This document shows, in pieces, positions 7,758 to 15,726 of a stretch of DNA of 64,000 bases. Origin of the DNA: Hydrogenophaga sp. PBL-H3 (GTDB lineage: Bacteria > Pseudomonadota > Gammaproteobacteria > Burkholderiales > Burkholderiaceae_C). A model generated the notes under the pieces. That model did not search any database, had not been told where the DNA came from, and saw only the letters and a list, made by a program, of their open reading frames with translations. How positions within the stretch are numbered: the stretch's first letter is position 1; the number at the start of each line of letters is the position of its first letter. Where the stretch lies: contig NZ_CP044972.1 of NCBI RefSeq assembly GCF_010104355.1, positions 310,001-374,000 of the forward strand, in the 5' to 3' direction. Made by a program: the position numbers and the translations under genes.

Positions 7758-8816
7758 TCAGGGCATGGACGGTTGGTTGTCGGGGCGCACTTCGTACACG
7801 CCGAGCTTGCGGTGCAGCGGCGATTCGTCGGCGATGAAGAGGAAGGCCGGCGCGCTGGCCGAGGCGTTGGTGAGGGTGGTGGCGGTGTAGCCGGGGATGC
7901 AGCAGGTGTCGGCAGCGACCAGGTCGAAACCCTGGGCTTCGGTGGCCACACGCGCCGCGCCTTCGATCACGTGGTAGACCACGGCCGGCGAGCGCGCGGG
8001 CAGGCTCAGCGTCTGCCCCGGGCGCAGCATCAGTGCGTGGAAGCCGAGGATGTTCTCCACGTCTTCGCCGGTCTCGGGGTTCACGTAGGTCACCTGCACC
8101 GCGTCCACGTCGGGCCGGTCGGCCGCGAGCGACTCCAGCGCGGCTTTTGCATCGGCCCAGGGGTAGCGCAGCATGGGGTAGCGCTTGCCGCTGCGGCCGA
8201 ACACGGGGGTGGGCACCACGCCGGCACGCGCGTAGGCTCGGTCGCCCTGGCCCGGTTTCGTTTCCTGGCGCGTGCCGTTGAGGTGGTAGCTCACCTCCAG
8301 GTAGTAGGCCAGCGGCAGGTCCAGCACGTCGAGCCAGATCACCGGCTCGTCTCCGTCGTGGCCGTGTTCGTGCCACAGGCCGGTGGGCGTGAGGATCAGG
8401 TCGCCGCGCGACATGGGGCACTTCTCGCCGTCCACCGTGGTCCAGGCACCTTCGCCTTCGACCACCATGCGCACCGCGTTGGGCGTGTGGCGGTGGCTGG
8501 GCGCCCACTCGCCGGGCATCAGCAGTTGCATGCCGAGGTACATGGCGGCGCTGGCCTGCATCTTCTCCAGTGTGTGGCCCGGGTTGGCCAGCACCAGCAC
8601 GCGGCGCTCGGCCTTCTCGATCGGGGTGAGCTCGCCGGCTTTGAGCAGCAGCGGCTTGATGGTCTTGTAGGGCCAGTGCGTGGCCTGGGTCTGGCGCGTG
8701 GGAATGGTGGGCGGCAGCACGCCGCGCAGGCTGGGCCACAGCGGCACCAGGTTGAGCGCGCGCAGCTCGGCCACGTAGTCGGCGGGCAGGTCTTCGAGTC
8801 GTCCGAGGTCGTTCAT
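7758..8816 (-). CDS. gtdA: Gentisate 1,2-dioxygenase
   Basis: 352 residues, a bicupin. The N-terminal cupin has the iron-binding pattern APSHRHTPNAVRMVVEG (near 105) and GLWHEHGHDG (near 147); the C-terminal cupin (about 240-335) has the shape without the full ligand set, as usual in the family. It opens the ring of gentisate (2,5-dihydroxybenzoate) between C1 and C2 with O2 and Fe(II), giving maleylpyruvate. It sits between a 3-hydroxybenzoate 6-hydroxylase gene, which makes gentisate, and an FAH hydrolase. Spacing to both neighbours is 14-15 bases, consistent with one operon. Confidence 0.93.
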   Translation of the reverse strand: MNDLGRLEDLPADYVAELRALNLVPLWPSLRGVLPPTIPTRQTQATHWPYKTIKPLLLKAGELTPIEKAERRVLVLANPGHTLEKMQASAAMYLGMQLLMPGEWAPSHRHTPNAVRMVVEGEGAWTTVDGEKCPMSRGDLILTPTGLWHEHGHDGDEPVIWLDVLDLPLAYYLEVSYHLNGTRQETKPGQGDRAYARAGVVPTPVFGRSGKRYPMLRYPWADAKAALESLAADRPDVDAVQVTYVNPETGEDVENILGFHALMLRPGQTLSLPARSPAVVYHVIEGAARVATEAQGFDLVAADTCCIPGYTATTLTNASASAPAFLFIADESPLHRKLGVYEVRPDNQPSMP

Positions 8817-8831
8817 GGTGTCTCCGTGTGT

Positions 8832-10034
8832 TCAGTGGGCGGCCAGGCAGTTCTCGACGTTCCAGCCGTACAGCCATTCCATCGCATCGTAGAAGCGTTC
8901 GGGTGTGCGGCCTTTCCACAGGTCGTTGCGCACCAGGCGTTCAACACCCTTGGCGTGGTAGATGCGGCCCATCTCGCGCGAGCTCAGCACGATGCGCGCG
9001 GTGCGTGCCACGCGCGAGCGCTGGTAGAGGTCAAAGGCCTTCTCGATGTCGTTGCCGTGCACGCGCAGCGTCTCGCCCAGCGTCACCGCGTCTTCAATCG
9101 CCATGCACGCGCCTTGGGCCATGTACTGCGTGGTGGGGTGGGCCGCGTCGCCCAGCAGCGTGACGCGGCCAAAGCTCCATTGGCCGATCGGCTCGCGGTC
9201 GGCCGTGGCCCAGCGTTTCCAGCTCTTGGGCAGGTCGATCAGCTGCCGCGCCTTGGGGCACAGCCCTTGAAAGTAACTCTGCACCTCCGCCTGGCTGCCT
9301 TCGGTCACGCCCCACTCTTCCTGTTCACGGCTGTGGAAGGTCACGACCACGTTGTATTGCTCGCCGCCACGCAGCGGGTAGTGCACCAGGTGGCAGTTCG
9401 GGCCCACCCAGATGCTGGCCGCGTTCCAGCGCAGGTCTTCGGGGAAGTCGGCCTTGTCCACCACGGCGCGGTAGACCACGTGGCCGGTCACACGCGCCTC
9501 GTCGCCCACGAACTGCTGGCGCACCACCGACTTCACGCCGTCGGCCCCGATCAGCGCCAGGCCCCGGTGGGTGTTGCCATGCTGGTCGTGCACGGTGACG
9601 CCGTTCGCATCTTGCTCGATGCGCACCACGCGGGCGGAGGTGACGAACTCGATCTGCCCGCTGGCCTGCACGCCTTCCAGCAGGGATGTGTGCGCGTCCG
9701 CCCGGTGAATCACCGCGTAGGGGTTGCCGAAGCGTTGGCGAAAGGCCTCGCCGGTGGGGATCTTGCCGACCTGGACTTCGTCGATCGCGTCGTGCATGAC
9801 CATGAAGTCGGTGTAGACCGCGCGCTTGCGTGCCTGCTCGCCCACGCCCAGCGCGTCGAAGGCGTGGAACGCATTGGGCCCGAGCTGCATGCCGGCGCCG
9901 ATCTCGCCCAGCTCGGCCGCCTGCTCCAGCACCTTGACGCGAAAGCCCTGGCGCACCAGGGCCAGGGCTGCGGCCAGGCCGCCGATGCCGCCGCCGGCCA
10001 CGATAACCGGCAGGTCTGAAGGGCTTGTGTTCAT
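8832..10034 (-). CDS. FAD-dependent monooxygenase, probable 3-hydroxybenzoate 6-hydroxylase
   Basis: 400 residues of the single-component class A flavin monooxygenases. Seen: Rossmann GGGIGGLAAAL near residue 14, the DG motif GADGVKSVVR near 158, and the GD motif LLGDAAHPTTQYMAQGA near 286-302. The family inserts one oxygen atom into an aromatic acid using NAD(P)H. Adjacency to gentisate 1,2-dioxygenase favours 3-hydroxybenzoate (to gentisate); salicylate 5-hydroxylation is normally done by multicomponent enzymes, and salicylate 1-hydroxylase relatives would yield catechol. It is the first gene of the operon, transcribed away from the MarR regulator across an 89-base spacer. Confidence 0.87.
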   Translation of the reverse strand: MNTSPSDLPVIVAGGGIGGLAAALALVRQGFRVKVLEQAAELGEIGAGMQLGPNAFHAFDALGVGEQARKRAVYTDFMVMHDAIDEVQVGKIPTGEAFRQRFGNPYAVIHRADAHTSLLEGVQASGQIEFVTSARVVRIEQDANGVTVHDQHGNTHRGLALIGADGVKSVVRQQFVGDEARVTGHVVYRAVVDKADFPEDLRWNAASIWVGPNCHLVHYPLRGGEQYNVVVTFHSREQEEWGVTEGSQAEVQSYFQGLCPKARQLIDLPKSWKRWATADREPIGQWSFGRVTLLGDAAHPTTQYMAQGACMAIEDAVTLGETLRVHGNDIEKAFDLYQRSRVARTARIVLSSREMGRIYHAKGVERLVRNDLWKGRTPERFYDAMEWLYGWNVENCLAAH

Positions 10035-10068
10035 GGTTGTCTCCTGAGATTGCGCTGCATGCTGATGA

Positions 10069-10080
10069 TAAGTGTACTTA
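10069..10080. promoter_or_regulatory. Candidate MarR operator between gentisate operon and marR
   Basis: TAAGTGTACTTA is an interrupted palindrome (TAAGT - GT - ACTTA) midway between the divergent hydroxylase and MarR genes. It is followed by a second AGTGTA at 10080-10085, so AGTGTA occurs twice in direct orientation 9 bases apart. MarR proteins usually bind such short palindromes over their own promoter and that of the divergent operon. Assignment rests on symmetry and position only. Confidence 0.45.
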
Positions 10081-10123
10081 GTGTAAGGTCGGTGCTAGGA
10101 TTCCTGCAACACCATCCATCGCC

Positions 10124-10597
10124 ATGAAACGCAGCCCTCCCACCGTCGACATCGACCACCAGCCCGGTCACTACATCCGCCGGCTGCACCAGATTTCGGT
10201 GGGCATCTTCCTGCAGGAGCTCGGCGAGATCGGTATCACCCCGGTGCAATACGCCGCCTTGCAGACCGTGGCCAACCACCCGGGCATCGACCAGCGCACG
10301 CTGGCGCGCACCATCGCGCTGGACGCTTCCACCACCGGCGGCGTGGTCGACCGGCTGGAAGCCCGTGGCTGGCTGGAGCGCAAGACCGCCCCCGAGGACC
10401 GACGCGCCCGCCAGCTTGCGCTCACCGACGCCGGTGTGCAACTGCTGAGCGAGGCGGTGCCGGCCATGCTGGGTGCGCAAGACCTGATCCTGGGGCCGCT
10501 GACCGAGCGCCAGCGCGAACAGTTCATGAAGCTGCTGCGCCTGCTGGTGGACACCAACAACGCCCACAGCCGCGCGCCCAGCGAAGCCCTGAAGTAA
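10124..10597 (+). CDS. MarR family transcriptional regulator
   Basis: 157 residues with the MarR winged helix: a dimerising N-terminal helix (YIRRLHQISVGIFLQEL), helix-turn-helix region (DQRTLARTIALDASTTGGVVDRLEARGWLERK is split over residues about 66-97) and the wing with APEDRRARQLALT near 100. It is divergent from the gentisate operon, so it probably represses that operon and is released by 3-hydroxybenzoate, gentisate or a CoA thioester. The ligand is not visible in sequence. ATG 10124 gives the standard MarR length. Confidence 0.88.
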   Translation: MKRSPPTVDIDHQPGHYIRRLHQISVGIFLQELGEIGITPVQYAALQTVANHPGIDQRTLARTIALDASTTGGVVDRLEARGWLERKTAPEDRRARQLALTDAGVQLLSEAVPAMLGAQDLILGPLTERQREQFMKLLRLLVDTNNAHSRAPSEALK

Positions 10598-10632
10598 CGG
10601 CATCCCTCTTGGCCGCGTGCGGGGCCGTGGCT

Positions 10633-11163
10633 ATGATCCAGAGCGATCCGAGCCCGCCCTCCATGCCCACCGCCCCCGCGCCAACCCTGTTGTCTGCCGA
10701 CCACCTGGCCATGATGGACGGCGGGGTGTCCGTGATCGTCAGCAGCTGCGGCACCGACCTCGCGCCCAGCGTGATGCGCGCGGTGGGCAGCCACATCGGC
10801 GATGGCGGACGTCGCATCACCGTCTTCGTCTGCCGCAGCCAGTCGACACAGCTGCTGCGCGACGTGGCCCGCAGCGCGCGGCTCGCCGCCGTGTTCAGCC
10901 AGCCCAGCACACACCGCACGGTGCAGCTCAAGACCCGCGCGGCCCGCCTGCGCGAAGCCACCGACGCCGACGTGCCCGCGCTGCAGCGCTACCTGCGCGG
11001 CATGGAGATTGAACTCACGCGCATCGGTTTTGGCGCGGTCTATGCGCGCGCGATGCTGGCGCACCGACTCGACGACGTGGTGGCGATCGAGTTCGAGCCC
11101 GAACTGGCGTTTGACCAGACCCCCGGCCCCAAGGCGGGCCAACCCATCGTGGGCATGCCATGA
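10633..11163 (+). CDS. Putative flavin/pyridoxamine-oxidase-fold protein
   Basis: About 176 residues from ATG 10633. The pattern (HLAMMDGGVSVIVSSCGTD..., then VFVCRSQSTQLLRDVARSARLAAVFSQP) fits the split-barrel fold of pyridoxamine-5'-phosphate-oxidase-like proteins, in which a strand-rich barrel binds FMN, F420 or haem. No closer family is recognised. Its stop overlaps the next start (ATGA at 11160), and the next protein also begins with such a barrel, so the two may act as partners. An alternative ATG lies near 10663. Function is not assigned. Confidence 0.6.
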   Translation: MIQSDPSPPSMPTAPAPTLLSADHLAMMDGGVSVIVSSCGTDLAPSVMRAVGSHIGDGGRRITVFVCRSQSTQLLRDVARSARLAAVFSQPSTHRTVQLKTRAARLREATDADVPALQRYLRGMEIELTRIGFGAVYARAMLAHRLDDVVAIEFEPELAFDQTPGPKAGQPIVGMP

Positions 11164-12530
11164 CGGCCGCGCTGCCGCTGCCTGCGGTGGACCTGGGCGA
11201 GGTGCGCCCCTGCCTGGAGGGCGCCATTCCCGCCATCATGGCCACCTGCGGGGCCGACGGCACGCCCAACGTGGCCTACATCTCGCAGGTCTACTACGTG
11301 GACGAGGGCCACGTGTCGCTGTCGTTCCAGTTTTTCAACAAGACGCGCCAGAACCTGCTGGCCAACCCGCGCTCCACGCTGCTGGTGCTCAACCCGCTCA
11401 ACGCGGTGTTCTACCGGCTGCACCTGCGCTACCTGCGCACCGAGTCCTCGGGGCCAGTCTTCGAGAGCATGAAAGCCCAGCTCGCCGGCATTGCCTCGCA
11501 CACCGGCATGGCCGATGTGTTCCGCCTGCTCGGATCGGACATCCACGAGGTGATCGAGGTCGAGCGCCTGCCGCAGGAGCCCCTGCCCGAGGCCCTGCCA
11601 CAGCCGCCAGCCAGGCCCAACCACCTGTCCGTGTTGCGCCGCGGCAGTGCGCGCCTGTCGGCCGCGCGCAGCCTGGGCGCGGCGCTTGATGTCACGCTGG
11701 ACACCCTGGCGCAAGACCTCGCGGTGCGCCATGCGATGGTGCTGATCCTGGACACCACCACGCAGCGGCTCTACACCGTGGCCAGCCGCGGCTACGAGAC
11801 CTCGGGCGTGGGCTCCGAGATCGCTCTGGGCGATGGCGTGATCGGTGTGGCCGCGCGCGAATGCACGCCGGTGCGCATCATGCACATGACCAGCGCCTAC
11901 CTGTACAGCCGCGCCATGCGCAACAGCCTGGGCGACGCACAGCCGCAGAACACCGACATTCCCTACCCCGGCCTGCCGGAGCCGCACAGCCAGATGGCGG
12001 TGCCGCTGCAGTCGGCCGGGCGCGTGGTGGGGGTGCTTTTTGTCGAGAGTCCGCTGGACATGCAGTTCAGCTTCGAGGACGAAGATCTGCTGGTCGCGCT
12101 CGGTGGCCAGCTGGGCGCGGCGATCGACCTGATGCACGAGGCCGAGGCCCCTTGCACCGAGGACGAGCCAGAGGCCGCCGCGGCGGTGGTGCCAGCGCCG
12201 GCGGGACCGGCGCTGCACGTGCGCCACTACCGCAGCAACGACAGCGTGTTCATCAACAACGCCTACCTGATCAAGGGCGTGGCCGGCGCCATTCTGTGGA
12301 AGCTGCTGCGAGATGGCCAGCAGGGCCGCTGCGAGTTCACCAACCGCGAGCTGCGGCTGGACAGCTCGCTGCGCCTGCCCGACGTGGCCGACAACCTCGA
12401 AGCCCGGCTCCTGTTGCTGCACCGCCGGCTGGCCGAACAGTGCCCGCAGCTGCGCATCCAGAAGACCGGGCGCGGCTGCTTCCGCTTCGAGGCGAATGGC
12501 CCGGTCGAGCTGGAAGACGTGGCGGCTTGA
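11160..12530 (+). CDS. Split-barrel flavin domain + GAF + probable winged-helix fusion protein
   Basis: 456 residues with three parts. Residues about 1-145 look like a pyridoxamine-phosphate-oxidase-type split barrel (AIMATCGADGTPNVAYISQ, FFNKTRQNLLANPRSTLLV). Residues about 165-335 form a GAF domain (LDVTLDTLAQDLAVRHAMV, ALGDGVIGVAARECTPVRI, MAVPLQSAGRVVGVLFVES). Residues about 360-450 carry a compact helical and wing-like region (AYLIKGVAGAILWKLLRDG, then LQIRKTGRG-like turn) resembling output domains of regulators. This reads as a one-component sensor in which a flavin or small-molecule barrel and GAF control the C-terminal module. Translation is coupled to the preceding gene. The last domain's DNA binding is inference. 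Confidence 0.7.
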   Translation: MTAALPLPAVDLGEVRPCLEGAIPAIMATCGADGTPNVAYISQVYYVDEGHVSLSFQFFNKTRQNLLANPRSTLLVLNPLNAVFYRLHLRYLRTESSGPVFESMKAQLAGIASHTGMADVFRLLGSDIHEVIEVERLPQEPLPEALPQPPARPNHLSVLRRGSARLSAARSLGAALDVTLDTLAQDLAVRHAMVLILDTTTQRLYTVASRGYETSGVGSEIALGDGVIGVAARECTPVRIMHMTSAYLYSRAMRNSLGDAQPQNTDIPYPGLPEPHSQMAVPLQSAGRVVGVLFVESPLDMQFSFEDEDLLVALGGQLGAAIDLMHEAEAPCTEDEPEAAAAVVPAPAGPALHVRHYRSNDSVFINNAYLIKGVAGAILWKLLRDGQQGRCEFTNRELRLDSSLRLPDVADNLEARLLLLHRRLAEQCPQLRIQKTGRGCFRFEANGPVELEDVAA

Positions 12531-12539
12531 TCCGCGAAC

Positions 12540-13283
12540 TCAGACCGTCACCAGGCCGGGCACCGGTGGCAGGCCCAGGCCGCGGGCGAGCTTGGCCCAA
12601 TCGCGCGGGATGAGCAACCCCTGGATGGTTGTCAGCATGCCCTCGAACACGGGCGCGGGCGCCCCGGCGCGCATGCCCTGCATCACACCCAGGCGCTCGG
12701 GGGCGCTCAGCTGCGGCAGCATCCAGCGCATCACCAGCATCATCTCGACTGGCGCAATGGTGGCCAGCAGGGCGTCGTGGATGCCGATCAGCTCGGCATC
12801 GCTGTAGGCGGCCCAGAGCGCGGCGTTGTGCACCGTTTCCTCGGCGTGCATGTGCTGGTGGTTGTCGGCCACGAAGAGGGCCAGCGCCAGGTAGAGGGCC
12901 TGCAGCGCGGCCTCGCGCTCGCCAGCCTCCAGCTTCACCAGGGAGAGGGCGGCATCGCGCAGGTGGGCAATAACGTGCAGGTGGCCTTCGTGGTCTTGTG
13001 CCACAGGCCCGCAGACGCCGGGGCAACGCGCTTCAAGTGCCGGGTGCACAAAATTGTTCTCGTGGGCGACGTGGCTGGCGCACAGGTCCATGAGCTCGCC
13101 CACGCGGGCCGCCGCATGGTTGACATCGGCAGCGTCCGACGGGTCGGCGCGGCCGACGGTGAGCAGGGTGTCGGCCATGAAGGCGCGCAGCGCCTTGTGG
13201 ATGCCGGCATACATGTTGAAACGGCCCAGACCGGTGCGGGCGGTGGCGGCGACGTGGGCCATTTCGATGGCGTGGGATTGCAT
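12540..13283 (-). CDS. Hemerythrin-like metal-binding protein
   Basis: 247 residues from ATG 13283, chosen for the AAAGGA site 6-11 bases upstream. Histidines and acids fall in a hemerythrin-like pattern: AGIHKALRAFM (near 26), HVAHENNFVHPAL (near 73), QDHEGHLHVI (near 98), DNHQHMHAEETVHNAAL (near 138). The C-terminal 80 residues (about 170-247) are helical without obvious ligands. Probably a di-iron protein sensing or buffering O2 or NO; this is inferred from the pattern. It converges on the flavin-GAF fusion gene with only 9 bases between stops, and its upstream spacer of 166 bases to arfB should hold its own promoter. Confidence 0.72.
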   Translation of the reverse strand: MQSHAIEMAHVAATARTGLGRFNMYAGIHKALRAFMADTLLTVGRADPSDAADVNHAAARVGELMDLCASHVAHENNFVHPALEARCPGVCGPVAQDHEGHLHVIAHLRDAALSLVKLEAGEREAALQALYLALALFVADNHQHMHAEETVHNAALWAAYSDAELIGIHDALLATIAPVEMMLVMRWMLPQLSAPERLGVMQGMRAGAPAPVFEGMLTTIQGLLIPRDWAKLARGLGLPPVPGLVTV

Positions 13284-13449
13284 GGTGGTTCCTTTGACGG
13301 GCTGAGCCCGGTGTGTCCCTGGATGACCGCTGCACCCCATGTGCCGCGATTCATGGAGGACAAGTCTAGGAATCCACTGCGGTGCGCGCTGCTAAATAGC
13401 GCTTAAAGGAATCGTAAAAAAACCTTAAGCGAACCAAGCAGCGGCTGTT

Positions 13450-13854
13450 TCAGTCGAGTCCGCGCACGCGACCGCGCAACTGCTTGACGGTCGAGCGCGT
13501 GGCCTTGCCTTCGAGCCGGCGCTGTTTCGAGCCGAAGGTGGGTTGGGTGGCCTTGCGCGCCTTGGGCAGCGTGGCCACGCTGTCCACCAGCGCCTGCAGG
13601 CGCTCCAGCGCTTCTGCCTTGTTCTGTTCCAGGCTGCGGCTGGTCTGCGCCTTGATTACGACCACACCCTCGGTGGTGATGCGCTGGTCGCTGAGCGCGA
13701 GCAGGCGTTCCTTCACGGCCTCGGGCAACGACGAGGCGTGGATGGCAAAACGCAGGTGCACCGCGTTGGACACCTTGTTCACGTTCTGCCCGCCCGCGCC
13801 CTGGGCGCGAATGGCGGTGAACTCCACCTCGTTGGGCTGCACGCTCGGGGACAT
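13450..13854 (-). CDS. arfB: Alternative ribosome-rescue factor / peptidyl-tRNA hydrolase ArfB
   Basis: 134 residues. The GGQ motif of class I release factors is present (RAQGAGGQNVNKVSN, near 17-31), while the codon-recognition domains of full release factors are absent. A basic C-terminal tail (KQRRLEGKATRSTVKQLRGR) is the part that enters the empty mRNA channel of stalled ribosomes. ArfB hydrolyses peptidyl-tRNA on ribosomes stalled without a stop codon. The gene stands alone, with a 30-base gap to the cytochrome gene upstream. Confidence 0.93.
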   Translation of the reverse strand: MSPSVQPNEVEFTAIRAQGAGGQNVNKVSNAVHLRFAIHASSLPEAVKERLLALSDQRITTEGVVVIKAQTSRSLEQNKAEALERLQALVDSVATLPKARKATQPTFGSKQRRLEGKATRSTVKQLRGRVRGLD

Positions 13855-13884
13855 GGAACGAGTGTGCCACGCAGCCCAGAGGCG

Positions 13885-14412
13885 TCAGTAGCGCTCCTTC
13901 ACGCCGGTCACCATGGCCTTGACCAGACGCGTGCGCTCGATGCGGCCCATGACGATGGCGGCCGCGGCGTGCAGGCCGACCATGGGCATCAACCACTCGC
14001 CCAGGCCTTCGTGCAGGTCCTGCAGCCATTCCTCACCCCAGAACGCGTCCAGTCCCTGCATCCACCCGGTCAGGCCGAGCGCGAGCACCATGGACAGGAG
14101 GCCCAGCACCATCAGCGCGCCCAGGGGGTTGTGGCCCCAGTGGTGTTCTGGCTCCTCGCGCAGCAGGGCGCGAACATGGTTGGCCACGCGGCGTGGTGTC
14201 GGGAAAAAATCGGCAAAGCGCGCGTGGCGCGGGCCGATGAAGCCCCACACCACGCGCACGCCCACCAGTGCGGCGGCTGCGTAGCCCAGCCACTGGTGCA
14301 GGGCTTCACCGTCGTCCACCACAAAGAGGTTGAGCAGCACGCAGGCCACCAGCGACCAGTGGAAGACGCGCACCAGCGGGTCCCAGACCCGCTTCGATGC
14401 GACGGTGGTCAC
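13885..14412 (-). CDS. Cytochrome b561-type membrane protein
   Basis: 175 residues with four hydrophobic helices and haem-ligand-type histidines: VWDPLVRVFHWSLV (near 9-22), ALHQWLGYAA (near 37), and LHEGLGEWLMPMVGLHAAAA (near 132-151). This is the di-haem b-type cytochrome found with small PepSY or c-type proteins and with hydrogenases, which passes electrons between periplasmic donors and the quinone pool. Its ATG overlaps the stop of the PepSY gene (ATGA), so the two form a two-gene operon. The physiological partner is not visible. Confidence 0.85.
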   Translation of the reverse strand: MTTVASKRVWDPLVRVFHWSLVACVLLNLFVVDDGEALHQWLGYAAAALVGVRVVWGFIGPRHARFADFFPTPRRVANHVRALLREEPEHHWGHNPLGALMVLGLLSMVLALGLTGWMQGLDAFWGEEWLQDLHEGLGEWLMPMVGLHAAAAIVMGRIERTRLVKAMVTGVKERY

Positions 14413-14666
14413 TTCTGCTCGACGGGCTTGCCGCTCACCGGGTCGAAGTAGATCTCGACCTTCTTGCCGGCCTTGTCGGTGCCGTAGATCTCATAGCAGT
14501 GGCCTTTGCTCACCTTGAAGGTTTTGATCTGGTAGCCCTGGGCTTCCACATCCTTCTTGAAGGCGGCCTCGGGCATCCATTTTTCCTTCGGAGCGTTGCA
14601 CGAAGGACCGGCAACGGCGGCCCCAGCCACGGCGAGAAGAAGAGCGGAGAGAACAACAGATTTCAT
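14409..14666 (-). CDS. Exported PepSY-domain protein
   Basis: 85 residues. Residues 1-19 are a clear Sec signal peptide (MKSVVLSALLLAVAGAAVA, cut before GPSC). The rest matches a single PepSY unit (AAFKKDVEAQGYQIKTFKV, EIYFDPVSGKPVE), with two Cys in the mature protein, one in GPSCNAP and one in GHCYEIYG. The start at ATG 14666 follows an AAGGAAA site; a longer in-frame reading exists but would place the signal peptide internally. It is coupled to the b-type cytochrome and may serve as its periplasmic partner or as an inhibitor-like module. Confidence 0.82.
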   Translation of the reverse strand: MKSVVLSALLLAVAGAAVAGPSCNAPKEKWMPEAAFKKDVEAQGYQIKTFKVSKGHCYEIYGTDKAGKKVEIYFDPVSGKPVEQK

Positions 14667-14783
14667 GACTCGTTTCCTTGTGATTCGATGCCAGCGGTTG
14701 CTGGTGAAGGCATTGAAACGGGCGAACTTGAAGTGAGCCTTAAGCCGCTGTGTGACGGATGTCAGCAACGGTAACGCGGCAGG

Positions 14784-15650
14784 TCAGTGGCCTGGCGCGT
14801 GTTCGGGTGACTTGCGCCACAAGAGCATCAGCGCGAGCAGGGCCGAGGCGATCATGAGGAACAGGCTGATCGCGTTGAGCACCGGTGTGGCGCCTTCGCG
14901 CATGCGGCTGTACATGAGCACGGTGAGTGGCGAGTCCGAGCCCACGAGCATGAGCGTGGTGTTGAAATTCTCGAACGACATGAGGAAAGCCATGGCGGCG
15001 GCGCCGATCATGCTGGACCGCAGGTAGGGCAGCGTGATGGTCCGCAGCACCGCAGCGCGGCTGGCGCCGAGGTTGTAGGCGGCCTCTTCGAGCGTGCGGT
15101 CGAAGCGGCGCAGGCTGGCCGAGATGGTGAGCGTGGCGATGGTGACGATGTAGCAGAACTGCCCCAGGATCACCAGCGGCAGGCCCGGGCGCAAGAAGTC
15201 CAGTTCCAGGCCCCAGGCCTCGTCGGCGAAGTTGGCGATGCGGCTGGCGAACGCGAGGATGGAGATGCCCAGGATCACGCCCGGGATCACCAGCGGCAGC
15301 ATGCTCAGCAAGGCGATGGCGTTCTTGCCGGGAAAGTCGAAGCGTTCCAGCAAGAAGGCGTTGCAGGTGCCCACGCCGACCGACAGCACCGTGACCCAGG
15401 AGGCGACCCACGCGCTGGTGCCCAGGCTCTGAATCAATTCGGCGTCGAACAGCACCCCGGTGCGGCTGTCGCTGTTCGCCACGAACCAGTCCAGCGTGAG
15501 GCCCATCCAGGGCGGTGTGGGATAGGGCGCGTTGTTGAACGCGAAGACCGCCACCACCGCCAGCGGCACGAACAGGAACACGAAGAACACGAACACGAAG
15601 GCGTTGAGGCCGAAGCGCTGTGCGAAGGAGCGGGGCAGGCTGGGGATCAT
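14784..15650 (-). CDS. potC: Polyamine-type ABC transporter permease (PotC-like)
   Basis: 288 residues, six hydrophobic segments, and the permease EAA loop near residues 190-205 (LEEAAYNLGASRAAVLRTI). It belongs to the PotC side of the spermidine/putrescine permease pair. It is last in the operon potD-potA-potB-potC on the minus strand; 76 bases separate it from the upstream permease. The substrate may be a polyamine or another small organic ion, since this family also includes importers for other compounds. Confidence 0.85.
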   Translation of the reverse strand: MIPSLPRSFAQRFGLNAFVFVFFVFLFVPLAVVAVFAFNNAPYPTPPWMGLTLDWFVANSDSRTGVLFDAELIQSLGTSAWVASWVTVLSVGVGTCNAFLLERFDFPGKNAIALLSMLPLVIPGVILGISILAFASRIANFADEAWGLELDFLRPGLPLVILGQFCYIVTIATLTISASLRRFDRTLEEAAYNLGASRAAVLRTITLPYLRSSMIGAAAMAFLMSFENFNTTLMLVGSDSPLTVLMYSRMREGATPVLNAISLFLMIASALLALMLLWRKSPEHAPGH

Positions 15651-15726
15651 GTCAGTGGCCGAACGGCCGCCCGAAGGACACTGAGCGCCCCCTCGGGGGG
15701 CAGAGAACGAAGTGAACGTGGGGGCT

